Assembly: GCF_003171655.1 (NCBI RefSeq)
Contig: NZ_QFZL01000005.1
Coordinates: 174,153 to 238,152 of the forward strand
DNA: 64,000 nt
Reading direction: 5' to 3'
Source: Stakelama portus
GTDB lineage: Bacteria > Pseudomonadota > Alphaproteobacteria > Sphingomonadales > Sphingomonadaceae
Shown: positions 33,901 through 42,802 of the stretch, piece by piece
Position numbering within the stretch: the stretch's first letter is position 1
Layout: every line of letters begins with the position of its first letter
Program-made: the position numbers and the translations under genes
Notes under the pieces: model-generated
What the model was told of the DNA's origin: nothing
What the model saw: the letters and a program-made list of their open reading frames with translations, nothing else
The model's database searches: none

Positions 33901-34302
33901 TCAGTGGAGAGGCGGCCCTCTTAGAGGCGGGCGGAGATAGGGTGGCGCTTTGGAAGCGGGCAGCACCAGCGGGCGCATACCCAGCGCCAGCACGAACAGG
34001 ACCGCGGCTGCCAACAGCAGCGGATCGGCAGCGGCAAGCGGAGGCGCTGAGAGTCCGGCGAAGGCGCAGGGCTGCTCGGCCTTGCTCCCATGACCATCGC
34101 CTTCCGATTCATGCTCGAGGCCGGGGATGGTCATGATCATCGTCGTCGGCCCTATGCCCGAACAGATGCTGATCACGATCTGACCGTTTGACATCGTCGG
34201 CATGAAGCCCGTCGGGATGACGATCTTCAGCAGCAACGCGAGCGCCAGGACCGCGCAGGCGAAGGGCCTATTTGCAAGGACGAGGCGACGCAGCCGATGC
34301 AC
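33901..34302 (-). CDS. DUF2946-like membrane protein
   Basis: A protein of 133 residues with an N-terminal helix (FACAVLALALLLKIVIPTGFMP) and a central metal-binding-looking stretch with histidines and a cysteine (EHESEGDGHG, then CAFAGLSAPPL). A second helix follows (ADPLLLAAAVLFVLALGMRP). The CxF-SAPPL block is typical of DUF2946 proteins, small proteins found upstream of TonB receptors and PepSY genes, often copper-linked. It is the first gene of this minus-strand operon; the receptor gene follows after 151 bases. Confidence 0.75.
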   Translation of the reverse strand: MHRLRRLVLANRPFACAVLALALLLKIVIPTGFMPTMSNGQIVISICSGIGPTTMIMTIPGLEHESEGDGHGSKAEQPCAFAGLSAPPLAAADPLLLAAAVLFVLALGMRPLVLPASKAPPYLRPPLRGPPLH

Positions 34303-34615
34303 GATGGACGCCGTTAGCGACGGTAGTCGGTGTTGTCATTTCTTATCGCTCATTTTCTTCGCCTTCATGCTTGCGCGGGTATATCCCGGGCAGAACAGAA
34401 CCTGCGCAAGCCGGCGAAAATGCAACCGATGCCAAGGCTCGCAACAGCCTGAGCGGGAGCGAACCTCCGTTCGACCGTCACGACGATGCCCGCAATCCGC
34501 CTTTACCAGGTCGTGCTTTCGCGCGCCGGAGCCCCCCCCCCCCGGAAACGGGGGTGGAAGCATCGCGCAGGGCTCCAATTTCTGATGGGTGGCCGGACAG
34601 CTTCGCGTGGTGCGG
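34303..34615. other. Intergenic stretch with 12-base C homopolymer
   Basis: 313 bases between the lactonase stop and the DUF2946 gene. No supported gene is present. It holds a run of 12 C at 34532-34543 followed by GGAAAC and five G, so that CCCCC-GGAAAC-GGGGG can fold (34539-34554). It must contain the promoter of the metal-uptake operon on the minus strand. Confidence 0.6.
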
Positions 34616-35521
34616 TCAATCGTTCCAGTATAGCCGGTCGGGATTGTCCACCAGTGCCTGCCGACGCCGTTCGGTGTCGGGGATCCAGCGCGCGAGCTGA
34701 TCGAACAGCCGGGCGCCATCAACCGGAATATGCTGTTGCGCGGCAACCGGATGGGGCCAGTCACTGCCCCAGACCACGCGTTCCGGCGCATCGGCAGCAA
34801 GCGTCTGCGCCAGCATGTCGACATCGTCGAACTCCGGCGCGCCGCTGCGCGAGGACAGATAGGGGCCGGACAGCTTCACATAGACATTGCCGGTGGCGAG
34901 CAGGCGGCGCAGCATCACGCCGGTGGCGCTGTTCGGTCCGGCGGGCTGCGGTGTCCAGCCCATATGGTCGACCATGATCGGGCACGGCGCGTTCGCCATC
35001 GCGTCTTCCCAGTCGAGCAGCACTTCGCGATTCCGATTGCCGACGACATTGACCGACCATCCCCGTTCGGCCGCCAGTCGCGTCAGCCGATCGAAGCCGG
35101 CACGATCGGGCACCTCGCCCTTGGCGAAATAGACCCGGATGCCGCGCACTCCGCGCTCATGCAACGCCAACAGCCGCGCGGGATCGACATCGCCGTGCAG
35201 GATCACAACCGCGCGCATCCGATCGGTACCGACCTGTTCGAGGGCATCGAGCACGACACGGTCATCGGCGCCATAGTTGGACGAAGCGACGAACACCGAG
35301 CGCGACAGGCCCAGCCGCCGCTGGAAATCGCGATACTCCGCAACCGTGGCATCGGGCACCGCGATCTGCCCTTCGACATGAAAACGATTGTCGAAGATAT
35401 GATGGTGGCAGTCGACGGCGCCGGGCGGCGCCGGGGTCTGCGGCGCTGCCGTCCCGGCGGAGAATTTGACGCTGGTCGGCTGGCCGGGAATCCAGCCCGC
35501 CATCGGCGGTTCGTCAGGCAT
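34616..35521 (-). CDS. LigI-like lactonase (amidohydrolase family)
   Basis: A protein of 301 residues of the COG3618 group, which includes 2-pyrone-4,6-dicarboxylate lactonase and sugar-lactone hydrolases. The N-terminal metal/base motif VDCHHHIFD is at 36-44, a conserved VDHMGW near 185, and the C-terminal catalytic aspartate is in VVWGSDWPHP at about 250. Members hydrolyse lactones, in many cases without a bound metal. It is the last gene of the hyuB-hyuA-MFS operon, overlapping the MFS stop by 8 bases. The gene context suggests a lactone made from, or preceding, the HyuAB substrate; the compound is not known. Confidence 0.85.
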   Translation of the reverse strand: MPDEPPMAGWIPGQPTSVKFSAGTAAPQTPAPPGAVDCHHHIFDNRFHVEGQIAVPDATVAEYRDFQRRLGLSRSVFVASSNYGADDRVVLDALEQVGTDRMRAVVILHGDVDPARLLALHERGVRGIRVYFAKGEVPDRAGFDRLTRLAAERGWSVNVVGNRNREVLLDWEDAMANAPCPIMVDHMGWTPQPAGPNSATGVMLRRLLATGNVYVKLSGPYLSSRSGAPEFDDVDMLAQTLAADAPERVVWGSDWPHPVAAQQHIPVDGARLFDQLARWIPDTERRRQALVDNPDRLYWND

Positions 35522-36899
35522 CGGCCTTTGTCCCTCCCATCGGTTGCGCCGTTTCCCGGGGGGCCGCTTCGTTCAGCCGTTCCGCCTGTGCGACCGCGGC
35601 GTGCAGCGGTTTCAAGGCGAGCCGCAGCAGAATCAGTGCGGTCGGCATCATGACCGATACCGCGAAGCCCAGCGAAACGCCGAGCCCTGCATCGCCCCCG
35701 AACAGCAGGTCATTCATCGCCCCGACCGACGACGTGCCAAGGCCGCCGGCGATCGCGAAGATGATCAATGCGGCCGACGTGATCCGTGCGCGGATATTGC
35801 CCGGGGCGATCACCTGAAACGTTGTGGAAGCGTAGGAAATGAACGGAATAGTGACGACCTGCACCAGTCCCAGCATCACCAGGAACAGCCATTTGTTGTC
35901 GATCAGGAACATGGTCCACACGATCGGCAGCGATCCGGCGAGAAGCCAGGTGTACAGCCGGACATAGGCATCCTTCACCCCGCGGATATACAGCCAGTCG
36001 ATCAGCATCCCCTTGACCATCAGCGTCAAACCGGAGACGACGCTGAGCAACGCCAGGATCGGTCCATATTCCTGCGGCTGCATGGCGAAGCGACGCGAGA
36101 GATAGGCGGGTATCCAGTTGCCGAGCGAAAAGCCGCAAAAGCACACCGCCGCAAATCCGCCCATCAGCAGCAGCAGCAATCGCCGCTGGCTCTTCAGATA
36201 CGCGACCAGCTCGCTGCCCTTCTGTTCCCCGAACACCGCCATGCGCTGGCGCGGCGGCTCCTTCAGCGTCAGGATCAGCAACAGGCAGAGCAGCATCGGG
36301 CCGGCAAAGATCAGAAACTCGATCTGCCATGCGAACAGCCCGAAGCCATGGCCGCGCGCGACGATATCCTGCGCGAAGATCAGCACCGCGCCGGCAAGCG
36401 CCAGCGACGTTGCTACGCCCGCCTTGGCCCCCATCGAAAAGAACGCGATCGCCGTACCCACACGCTTGCGCGGGAAGCTGTCTGCCAGGAAGGAATAGGC
36501 TGCGGGCAGGATCGCAGCCTCGCCGACCGCGCCCAGCGCGCGCGCAGCCATGATTTCCCACGCGCCATCGGAAAGCCCCAGCAGCACCGTCGCAACCGAA
36601 AACAGCGCCACGCCCGCGCCAATGATCCATTTGCGGGGCCAGCGGTCAGCCGCAAGTCCAGCGGGCAGGCTGGCGATCGCAAATGCTGCAGTGGGGATCG
36701 CGCCGAGGATCATCCCCACTGCGGTGTCGCTCAGATGAATGGTGCGCTTGATTTCAGGCACCAGCACCGAAGCCAGCGAACGATCGACATAAGTGAAGCT
36801 GTAATAGAGGAAGAGTACCGCAAGCGCCCACCAATGCGGCGCGATGCCCCGCCGAAAACCTTGTACGTCGCTCTGCCCCGCCTTGCCGTCACCCGCCAT
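35514..36899 (-). CDS. Major facilitator superfamily transporter
   Basis: A protein of 461 residues from the ATG at 36899, just inside the end of hyuA. Twelve hydrophobic segments are visible, starting with WWALAVLFLYYSFTYVDRSL, and the MFS motif LPAGLAADRWPRKWII lies between TM2 and TM3. The FTYVDRSL / ATG-like start and motif order resemble anion:cation symporters and hexuronate transporters, which carry organic acids. It overlaps hyuA upstream and the lactonase downstream, so it belongs to the same operon and probably imports the organic acid acted on by it. Confidence 0.87.
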   Translation of the reverse strand: MAGDGKAGQSDVQGFRRGIAPHWWALAVLFLYYSFTYVDRSLASVLVPEIKRTIHLSDTAVGMILGAIPTAAFAIASLPAGLAADRWPRKWIIGAGVALFSVATVLLGLSDGAWEIMAARALGAVGEAAILPAAYSFLADSFPRKRVGTAIAFFSMGAKAGVATSLALAGAVLIFAQDIVARGHGFGLFAWQIEFLIFAGPMLLCLLLILTLKEPPRQRMAVFGEQKGSELVAYLKSQRRLLLLLMGGFAAVCFCGFSLGNWIPAYLSRRFAMQPQEYGPILALLSVVSGLTLMVKGMLIDWLYIRGVKDAYVRLYTWLLAGSLPIVWTMFLIDNKWLFLVMLGLVQVVTIPFISYASTTFQVIAPGNIRARITSAALIIFAIAGGLGTSSVGAMNDLLFGGDAGLGVSLGFAVSVMMPTALILLRLALKPLHAAVAQAERLNEAAPRETAQPMGGTKADA

Positions 36900-38991
36900 G
36901 GGTGGCGTCCGCATAATCGATGGTGACGACAAGGTTCGCATGCGCATCGACCTCGGCCACCGCTTCGGGGCCGATGATGAAACTCGATTCGCGCTCTTCG
37001 AACACCGCCGGCCCCGCGATCCGCGTGCCGGGCGGCAAGGCATAGCGATTATAGACTCGCGCCCGGACAGGCCCATGACCGGGGAACGTCACGTCGCGCG
37101 CCGCGCGTTCGGCAGGTTCGTTGCTGACGCTATGGGCCAGGCTGATATCCTGCACGGGCAAGGAGGCAGTAAGCCGCCAGTTCACGGCCTCGACCGGGAT
37201 ATTGTCGACCGACCGGTTGAAGCGTTCCCGATATCGGGTCTGAAATGCCTCGCGGACCGCATCGGTGCGACCACCCTCAATGCAATCTCCGGGCAGCGGG
37301 ACCGTGATTTCGAAGCCCTGCCCGCTGTATCGCATGTCTGCCGCATATTCGATGCGGACATCGTCCGCCCCCGCGCCCATCGCCGCGAACATCGCGCGCG
37401 CGCGCGCTTCCATTTCGCCATAGAGGCCCGAGACATGGCCCCAGTCAACGCGCTCAAGCCGTTCGAAATAGCCCCGCGAATCATTGACCGCAGGCGCCGC
37501 CACCAGAAAGCCGAACGCCGAAATCACGCCCGCGCCCATCGGCACGACAAGCCGCCGCACACCGAGCAGCCTCGCCAGCCCATAGGCATGGACGGGCCCG
37601 GCCCCACCAAAGGCGAGCATGGTGTAATCCCGTGGATCCTTGCCCTTCTCCGCCAGATGCATGCGCGTCGCCGCGGCCATGCTTTCGTTGACGATCCCCT
37701 GAATACCCGCCGCGGCGTCCACACCAGGAATGCCGAGCGGCTCTGCCAGCCGTCCGGCGATCGCGTTGCGCACATCGTCGAGCCGCAGCGCCATTTCGCC
37801 GCCCAGGAAGAATTCCGGGTTCAGATATCCGAGCAGCAGATCGGCATCGGTCACCGTCGGCTCTGTCCCGCCACGACCATAGGCGACCGGGCCCGGCACC
37901 GAGCTTGCGCTGCGCGGCCCGACCTTCATCAGCCCCAGCTTGTCGACCGCAGCAATCGAGCCGCCGCCGCCACTGATCTCGATCATGTCGACCACCGCGA
38001 CCTTGAGCGGAAGCCCCGATCCCTGTTTGAACCGTTCGAGCCTGCCCGCTTCGAAATCATGCTTCACATGCGGCGTGGCGTTTTCGATCAGGCACATCTT
38101 GGCCGTCGTGCCGCCCATATCGAACGAAATCAGGTGATCCTCGCCGATCTTTCGCGCGATATAGGCTGCGGCGATCGCACCTGCCGCCGGGCCGGATTCG
38201 ATCAATCGCACCGGAAACGCCTTTGCTTCCTCGATCGTCGTGACGCCGCCGCTCGACAGCATGATCGACAGGTCCCCGGAAAAGCCCATCGCCGCAAGCT
38301 CTTGCGTCAGCCGGTCGAGATACCCCTGCACGCGCGGCTGGACATAGGCATTGACGCACGCAGTGTTGGTCCGCTCATATTCGCGAATCTCGGGCGCCAC
38401 TGCCGACGAGAGGGTGACGGGCAGATCGGGAAAAAGCCGCTCGACGATGGTCTTTGCACGCAGCTCATGCTCGGGATTGCGATAGGCATTCATGAAGGCG
38501 ATCGCGAGCGCCTCGACACCTGAATCGACCAGCGAACGCAGCTGTGCCTCCAGCATCGCGACATCAAGCGGCGTGTGGACGGTTCCGTCGGCAAGAATGC
38601 GCTCGATCACGCCGCGGCGAAGATCGCGCGGCACAATCACGGGCACCGCGGGCTGAAACAGATTGTCGGTGTCGTAGCGCGTTTCGCGTCCCATCTCGAT
38701 CTGATCGGTCAGCCCATCGGTGGCGATCAGCCCGACGCGCGCGCCGGTACGTTCGAGCACGGTGTTGGTGACCAGCGTGGTGCCATGCACAATCGCACCG
38801 ATCTGATCGGCCCTCGTACCGGTCTCTGAGAGCAGCCGCGCAATTCCTTCGATGATCGCGCGACTGGGCGCTTCGGGCGTCGTCAGCCGCTTTCCGGTGT
38901 GCGTGATGCCGCGCGCTTCATCATGCAGCACCAGATCGGTAAAGGTGCCGCCGATATCCACGCCGATACGAGCCGTCCGCAGCCCCGTCAT
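36889..38991 (-). CDS. hyuA: Hydantoinase/oxoprolinase subunit A
   Basis: A protein of 700 residues. The N-terminal ATPase-fold signature RIGVDIGGTFTDLVLHD (8-24) and IVHGTTLVTNTVLERTGARV (about 64-83) are present. FDMGGTTAKMC near 297 and the C-terminal VFEERESSFIIGPEA match HyuA, 5-oxoprolinase and acetone/acetophenone carboxylase subunits. These use ATP to open a cyclic amide or to activate a carbonyl. The length is normal. Its start overlaps the hyuB stop by 4 bases (ATGA), showing tight coupling of the two subunits. The sequence does not decide between hydantoin, oxoproline or a ketone as substrate. Confidence 0.9.
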   Translation of the reverse strand: MTGLRTARIGVDIGGTFTDLVLHDEARGITHTGKRLTTPEAPSRAIIEGIARLLSETGTRADQIGAIVHGTTLVTNTVLERTGARVGLIATDGLTDQIEMGRETRYDTDNLFQPAVPVIVPRDLRRGVIERILADGTVHTPLDVAMLEAQLRSLVDSGVEALAIAFMNAYRNPEHELRAKTIVERLFPDLPVTLSSAVAPEIREYERTNTACVNAYVQPRVQGYLDRLTQELAAMGFSGDLSIMLSSGGVTTIEEAKAFPVRLIESGPAAGAIAAAYIARKIGEDHLISFDMGGTTAKMCLIENATPHVKHDFEAGRLERFKQGSGLPLKVAVVDMIEISGGGGSIAAVDKLGLMKVGPRSASSVPGPVAYGRGGTEPTVTDADLLLGYLNPEFFLGGEMALRLDDVRNAIAGRLAEPLGIPGVDAAAGIQGIVNESMAAATRMHLAEKGKDPRDYTMLAFGGAGPVHAYGLARLLGVRRLVVPMGAGVISAFGFLVAAPAVNDSRGYFERLERVDWGHVSGLYGEMEARARAMFAAMGAGADDVRIEYAADMRYSGQGFEITVPLPGDCIEGGRTDAVREAFQTRYRERFNRSVDNIPVEAVNWRLTASLPVQDISLAHSVSNEPAERAARDVTFPGHGPVRARVYNRYALPPGTRIAGPAVFEERESSFIIGPEAVAEVDAHANLVVTIDYADATHGG

Positions 38992-40643
38992 GCGCGCGCT
39001 CCCATTGCCTGCGGATAGTCGCGCCTGGCGTCATCTGCCGATATCAGTCCAAGCCGCAGATCGGTCGCCACCGCGTCCGGATCGCGTTCGGCAGGATCGC
39101 CGAACCCGCCGCCGCCAGCGAAATGGAAGGTTACCGAGGCACCGGGCTTGAGCGGACTGCGGGACTTGAGCGAGACAGTTCCCAGCCCCTCGACCGACGC
39201 CGATGCGTATGCGCCCGGCAAACCGCCCAGCACGCCGCGCGCGGGATGCTGCTCGCGTTCGCCGATGATCGTCACATGCACGGTTTGCGACGCGAGATTC
39301 TCGATCTCGCAAACCTGGCCAAGTCCGCCGCGATATTTGCCGGCGCCGCCCGAATCGGTACGCAATTGCTTGCGCTTGAACAGAACCGGCGCGGAAGCTT
39401 CCAGCACCTCGAGGCTCCCCGCGCCCGAATTGGTCGGGAAGGCAGTGGTGGAGAGCCCGTCGCCATGCGCGGAGGCACCCATGCCCGCGCTGGCGAACAG
39501 GATCATCGTGAAGGGGTCCCCGGCATCGGATCGCCCGACGATCCCGGCGCGCAACGCCGGCGCGCCGCCGCTGTCGGCAAGCACCCGGTCGGGCAGTATT
39601 TCCGCGAGCGCCTGATACAGCGCGCAACTCAGGGCGTGCCCCGACAGATGGCGCGCATTGACGGCGGCGGGACGCGCCGCGTTGAGCACCGTACCCTCGG
39701 GCGCGGTCACCCGGATCGGGCGGTAGGACCCTTCGTTCCGGCGCGTGTCGGGATCGAGCACGCATTTGAGCGGATAAATGCTGTAGGCATGCGTGTAGTT
39801 GAGCGTGCAGTTCGTCGCGCGGGCATTCTGTTTCGAGCTGCCGGCATAGTCGACCGTCATCTCGTCGCCCGCGACGGTGATCGTGCAGCAAATGCGGGTG
39901 GGATGATCGGGAAAACCGTCGAGCTCGATTTCGGAGCGATATTCGCCGTCGGGCAGTGCGGCGATCGCCGATCGCATCGCGCGTTCGGACATGCCGTGGA
40001 TCGCGCGCGCCAGCGCTTCGAAATCGTCGAGCGCCGCCTCTTCAAGAAACGCCGTTGCGCGGCGTCGGCATACCGCATTCGCGGTCACCTGTGCCTCCAG
40101 GTCGCCGAGCAACAGCTCGGGCTGGCGCACATTCTGCAGGAAAAGCTCGAGCATTTCCTCGCAGCGTTCGCCCCCGCGATACAGGTGCAGCGGCGGGATG
40201 CAGACGCCTTCTTCGAACAGCTCGCGATTGTCGGCGCCCTGCCGCCCGCCGATATCCGGCGTATGCGCCACCGTGCCGGAGAATCCGACCAGCCGCCCCT
40301 TGAAGAAAATCGGAGCGATCATTGCCACATCGGGCAAATGCCCGGTGGCGATCCAGGGGTCGTTGGTGAAAACACAATCGCCTTCGCGCCAGACCTCATG
40401 GGGAAATTTGCGAAGGACATGCTGCGCCGCGCGGCCGAGCAGCCCGGCAAATGCCGGGATACCGCCACTGCATTCGGCCAGGGTTTCGCCATCCACTGTC
40501 ATCAGACAGGTCGCGAAATCGTTCGATTCCCGGATGATCGGCGTGAAGGCGGTCCGCAACAGGGTCGTAGCGGATTCATCCGCTACCGCGATCAGGCGAC
40601 TCCACAGGATTTCCAGAGTCACCGGATCGAATTCCGGGGCCAT
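38988..40643 (-). CDS. hyuB: Hydantoinase/oxoprolinase subunit B
   Basis: A protein of 551 residues with the HyuB pattern: DPVTLEILWSRLIAVADE, FTNDPWIATGHLPDVAMIAP, TNSGAGSLEVLEA, DSGGAGKYRGGLGQ and, near the end, FHFAGGGGFGDP. It forms the catalytic pair with HyuA. GGAGAGG lies 5 bases before the ATG. It is the first gene of the minus-strand operon, divergent from a LysR gene. A TGCATCCAATT element, related to the operator candidates near the second operon, lies 52 bases upstream of its start. Confidence 0.9.
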   Translation of the reverse strand: MAPEFDPVTLEILWSRLIAVADESATTLLRTAFTPIIRESNDFATCLMTVDGETLAECSGGIPAFAGLLGRAAQHVLRKFPHEVWREGDCVFTNDPWIATGHLPDVAMIAPIFFKGRLVGFSGTVAHTPDIGGRQGADNRELFEEGVCIPPLHLYRGGERCEEMLELFLQNVRQPELLLGDLEAQVTANAVCRRRATAFLEEAALDDFEALARAIHGMSERAMRSAIAALPDGEYRSEIELDGFPDHPTRICCTITVAGDEMTVDYAGSSKQNARATNCTLNYTHAYSIYPLKCVLDPDTRRNEGSYRPIRVTAPEGTVLNAARPAAVNARHLSGHALSCALYQALAEILPDRVLADSGGAPALRAGIVGRSDAGDPFTMILFASAGMGASAHGDGLSTTAFPTNSGAGSLEVLEASAPVLFKRKQLRTDSGGAGKYRGGLGQVCEIENLASQTVHVTIIGEREQHPARGVLGGLPGAYASASVEGLGTVSLKSRSPLKPGASVTFHFAGGGGFGDPAERDPDAVATDLRLGLISADDARRDYPQAMGARA

Positions 40644-40804
40644 ACTGCCTCTCCAGCTGATTATTGTCCCCCTCGGCTAGCAGTCGCCTCGAAGTGCATC
40701 CAATTCGCTTTGCGCATCAAATCATCCACGCGCTCGCTGGCCATGCCGGGGCAACGACGCTAACGGGCGAACGGCAAGGCATTTGCGAAAGGGCTGCCCG
40801 GCCG
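40644..40804. promoter_or_regulatory. Divergent hyuB / lysR promoter region
   Basis: 161 bases between divergent genes. TGCATCCAATT at 40695-40705 and GCGCATCAAAT at 40712-40722 resemble the elements found upstream of the TonB receptor and dehydrogenase genes of this locus. They lie 52 and 69 bases from the hyuB start. Both a LysR site and the GntR-linked operator could therefore operate here. Confidence 0.5.
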
Positions 40805-41701
40805 ATGGATGTGACCTGGCTCGAGGACTTTCTGGCGCTGATCGATCATGGCGGCTTTTCGCGCGCCGCCGAAAGCCGGTCGGTCAGCCAGCCGAGCTTC
40901 AGCCGCCGGATCAAATCGCTCGAGGACTGGGTGGGCACGCCGCTGATCGACCGGCGCACGCATCGCATCGCGCTGACCGCAGCGGGAGAGAGTTTCCGGC
41001 TGATTGCCGAAGAGACGTTGCGTCGCCTGCAGCTTGGCCGCGAAGCCGCGCGCGCGGCGGCGAAATTCGATCACGAAACGCTGCGTTTCGCGTCGACGCA
41101 CGTCCTGTCGCTGACATTCTTTCCCCGCTGGCTGCGCCGTCTGGAAGCAGAACAACCGGTCGAAGCCACGATCGCGCTCACCGCCGACCATATGGTCGCC
41201 TGTGAACGGCTGATGGTGGAAGGCAAGGCGCAGTTCCTGCTTTGCCACCATCATGAAGCCGCATCGACGCGCCTGAGTTCGGACTTCCGCTCGGTACAGC
41301 TCGGCCAGGACCGGCTGTTGCCGGTGGCAGCCCCCGCGCTCCTGCGCGAGAGCGATGTCGGGCAGGCACCGCAACTGGCCTTCACTGCAGAATCGGGGAT
41401 GGGCCGCATTCTGGCATCCGCCTGGGAGCGTGAACATCGCCAGCCTCCCGCACAGCCCGCTTTCTCCTCGCATCTCGCAAGCGTGCTGACCGCGATGGCG
41501 CGGGACGGGCGCGGGATCGCCTGGACGGCCCTGAGCCTGGTGCAGGAAGATCTCGACGAAGGGCGGCTGGTTCGCGCCGGCGCCGAGGAAGAGGATGTCG
41601 AGATCGAGATACGGCTCTGGCGCCCCCGCGCCCGCCAGTCGATGGCCGCCGAAAGCTTCTGGTCGCGCATATTGGCCAGCACGCGCGAAGCCCACGACTG
41701 A
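40805..41701 (+). CDS. LysR-family transcriptional regulator
   Basis: A protein of 298 residues from the ATG at 40805. The N-terminal helix-turn-helix is textbook LysR: WLEDFLALIDHGGFSRAAE, SVSQPSFSRRIKSLEDW and GTPLIDRRTHRIALTAAGE. The effector domain begins near 90 and ends with EIRLWRPRARQS. It is divergent from the hyuB operon and lies just before the dehydrogenase operon, so it may activate either one. No other regulator lies between them. Confidence 0.9.
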   Translation: MDVTWLEDFLALIDHGGFSRAAESRSVSQPSFSRRIKSLEDWVGTPLIDRRTHRIALTAAGESFRLIAEETLRRLQLGREAARAAAKFDHETLRFASTHVLSLTFFPRWLRRLEAEQPVEATIALTADHMVACERLMVEGKAQFLLCHHHEAASTRLSSDFRSVQLGQDRLLPVAAPALLRESDVGQAPQLAFTAESGMGRILASAWEREHRQPPAQPAFSSHLASVLTAMARDGRGIAWTALSLVQEDLDEGRLVRAGAEEEDVEIEIRLWRPRARQSMAAESFWSRILASTREAHD

Positions 41702-41709
41702 CCGCCGGG

Positions 41710-41729
41710 CGCGCATCAATTGATTGGAT
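41710..41729. promoter_or_regulatory. Candidate operator upstream of the dehydrogenase operon
   Basis: CGCGCATCAATTGAT at 41710-41724 is identical over 15 bases to a sequence at 51873-51887 upstream of the TonB receptor. It runs into ATTGGAT (41723-41729), the core of the other element of this locus. It ends 68 bases before the GTG start of the dehydrogenase gene. Confidence 0.6.
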
Positions 41730-41796
41730 TTCCGCATTGGTCTCGCCGCTCGGCGCTCCCTATCCGGGGCGCAACGAATTACAGGGAGAGCATTTC

Positions 41797-42792
41797 GTGT
41801 CCGATCGGCGAGTGGTGGTCACCCAGCGTTTCTTCGACGACGCGACCATTTCCTATTTGCGCGACCATGGCTGCGACGTCGTCATCGCGGACCTGCCGGC
41901 GGGACAGGCCGATGGCGGGCTGAGCCACGATACGCTGGTCGGGATGCTGGCGGGGGCCGCAGGATGGATCGTCGGCCATGCGAAGGTCACGCGCGAGCTC
42001 CAACAGGCCCTGCCCGATCTGCGGATCATTTCGCGCCGGGGTGTCGGCTATGAACGCGTCGACCTCGATGCTGCCCGGGACCTGGGCAAGGTCGTGTGTA
42101 TCGCCGCGGGCGGCAACGACGCGTCGGTCGCAGATCACACGCTCGCCCTGATGCTCGCAGTGGGGCACCGTTTTCGCGAAACCCAGGCGAAGATGATCGA
42201 TGGTGACTTTTCGATCCTGATGGGGCGGGATCTGTTCGAAAGCACCGTCGGCATCATCGGCATGGGCCGGATCGGGCGCAGCGTCGCGCGGCGGCTGCAG
42301 GGATTTGATTGTCGCATTCTGGCGGTTACGCAAGGCGATCTGCCGTCGGATACGCCCGCAAATGTCGAAGTCACCGATCTCGATACGCTGGTACGGACGA
42401 GCGATTACATCACGATCCACGCCCCGCTGACATCCGAAACGCGCTTTCTGTTCGACGCCGCCCGGATCGCGCAGATGAAGCCGGGCAGCTTCCTCATCAA
42501 TGCCGCACGCGGCGGGCTGGTCGACGACCGGGCGCTGCTCGCTGCGCTCAGGGACGGCACCATCGCGGGCGCGGGCCTCGACGTGTATGCCAGCGAAAGC
42601 GACCCCTCCTATCGCGACGTCACCGAACAGCTGGTGGCCCTTCCCAACGTGATCGCCACCCCGCATGCCGCCGCGTCGACGCAGGAAGGACTGGCGCGTA
42701 CCAACATGGTCGCCGCGCGCAGCGTGGTAGCGGTTCTCGATGGCAAAGACCCCGCGCCCGAAACGGTCGTGGCCGACGGCCGGTCTCGCTAG
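41797..42792 (+). CDS. D-2-hydroxyacid dehydrogenase (NAD-dependent)
   Basis: A protein of 331 residues starting with GTG; AGGGAGAG lies 6-7 bases upstream. The Rossmann motif is VGIIGMGRIGRSVA (151-164), with catalytic INAARGGLVDD (R near 235) and the histidine in TPHAAASTQEG near 290. It belongs to the phosphoglycerate / hydroxypyruvate / formate dehydrogenase family. With the glycerate kinase and tartrate-dehydrogenase-like genes in the same operon it most simply reduces hydroxypyruvate to D-glycerate. A different 2-keto acid remains possible. Confidence 0.87.
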   Translation: MSDRRVVVTQRFFDDATISYLRDHGCDVVIADLPAGQADGGLSHDTLVGMLAGAAGWIVGHAKVTRELQQALPDLRIISRRGVGYERVDLDAARDLGKVVCIAAGGNDASVADHTLALMLAVGHRFRETQAKMIDGDFSILMGRDLFESTVGIIGMGRIGRSVARRLQGFDCRILAVTQGDLPSDTPANVEVTDLDTLVRTSDYITIHAPLTSETRFLFDAARIAQMKPGSFLINAARGGLVDDRALLAALRDGTIAGAGLDVYASESDPSYRDVTEQLVALPNVIATPHAAASTQEGLARTNMVAARSVVAVLDGKDPAPETVVADGRSR

Positions 42793-42802
42793 GATCGGCG
42801 CC

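Noticed and set aside
34336..34616. A possible cobalamin-type riboswitch before the DUF2946/TonB/PepSY operon
   Set aside because: None of the conserved cobalamin-riboswitch blocks could be found in the 313-base leader on the minus strand.
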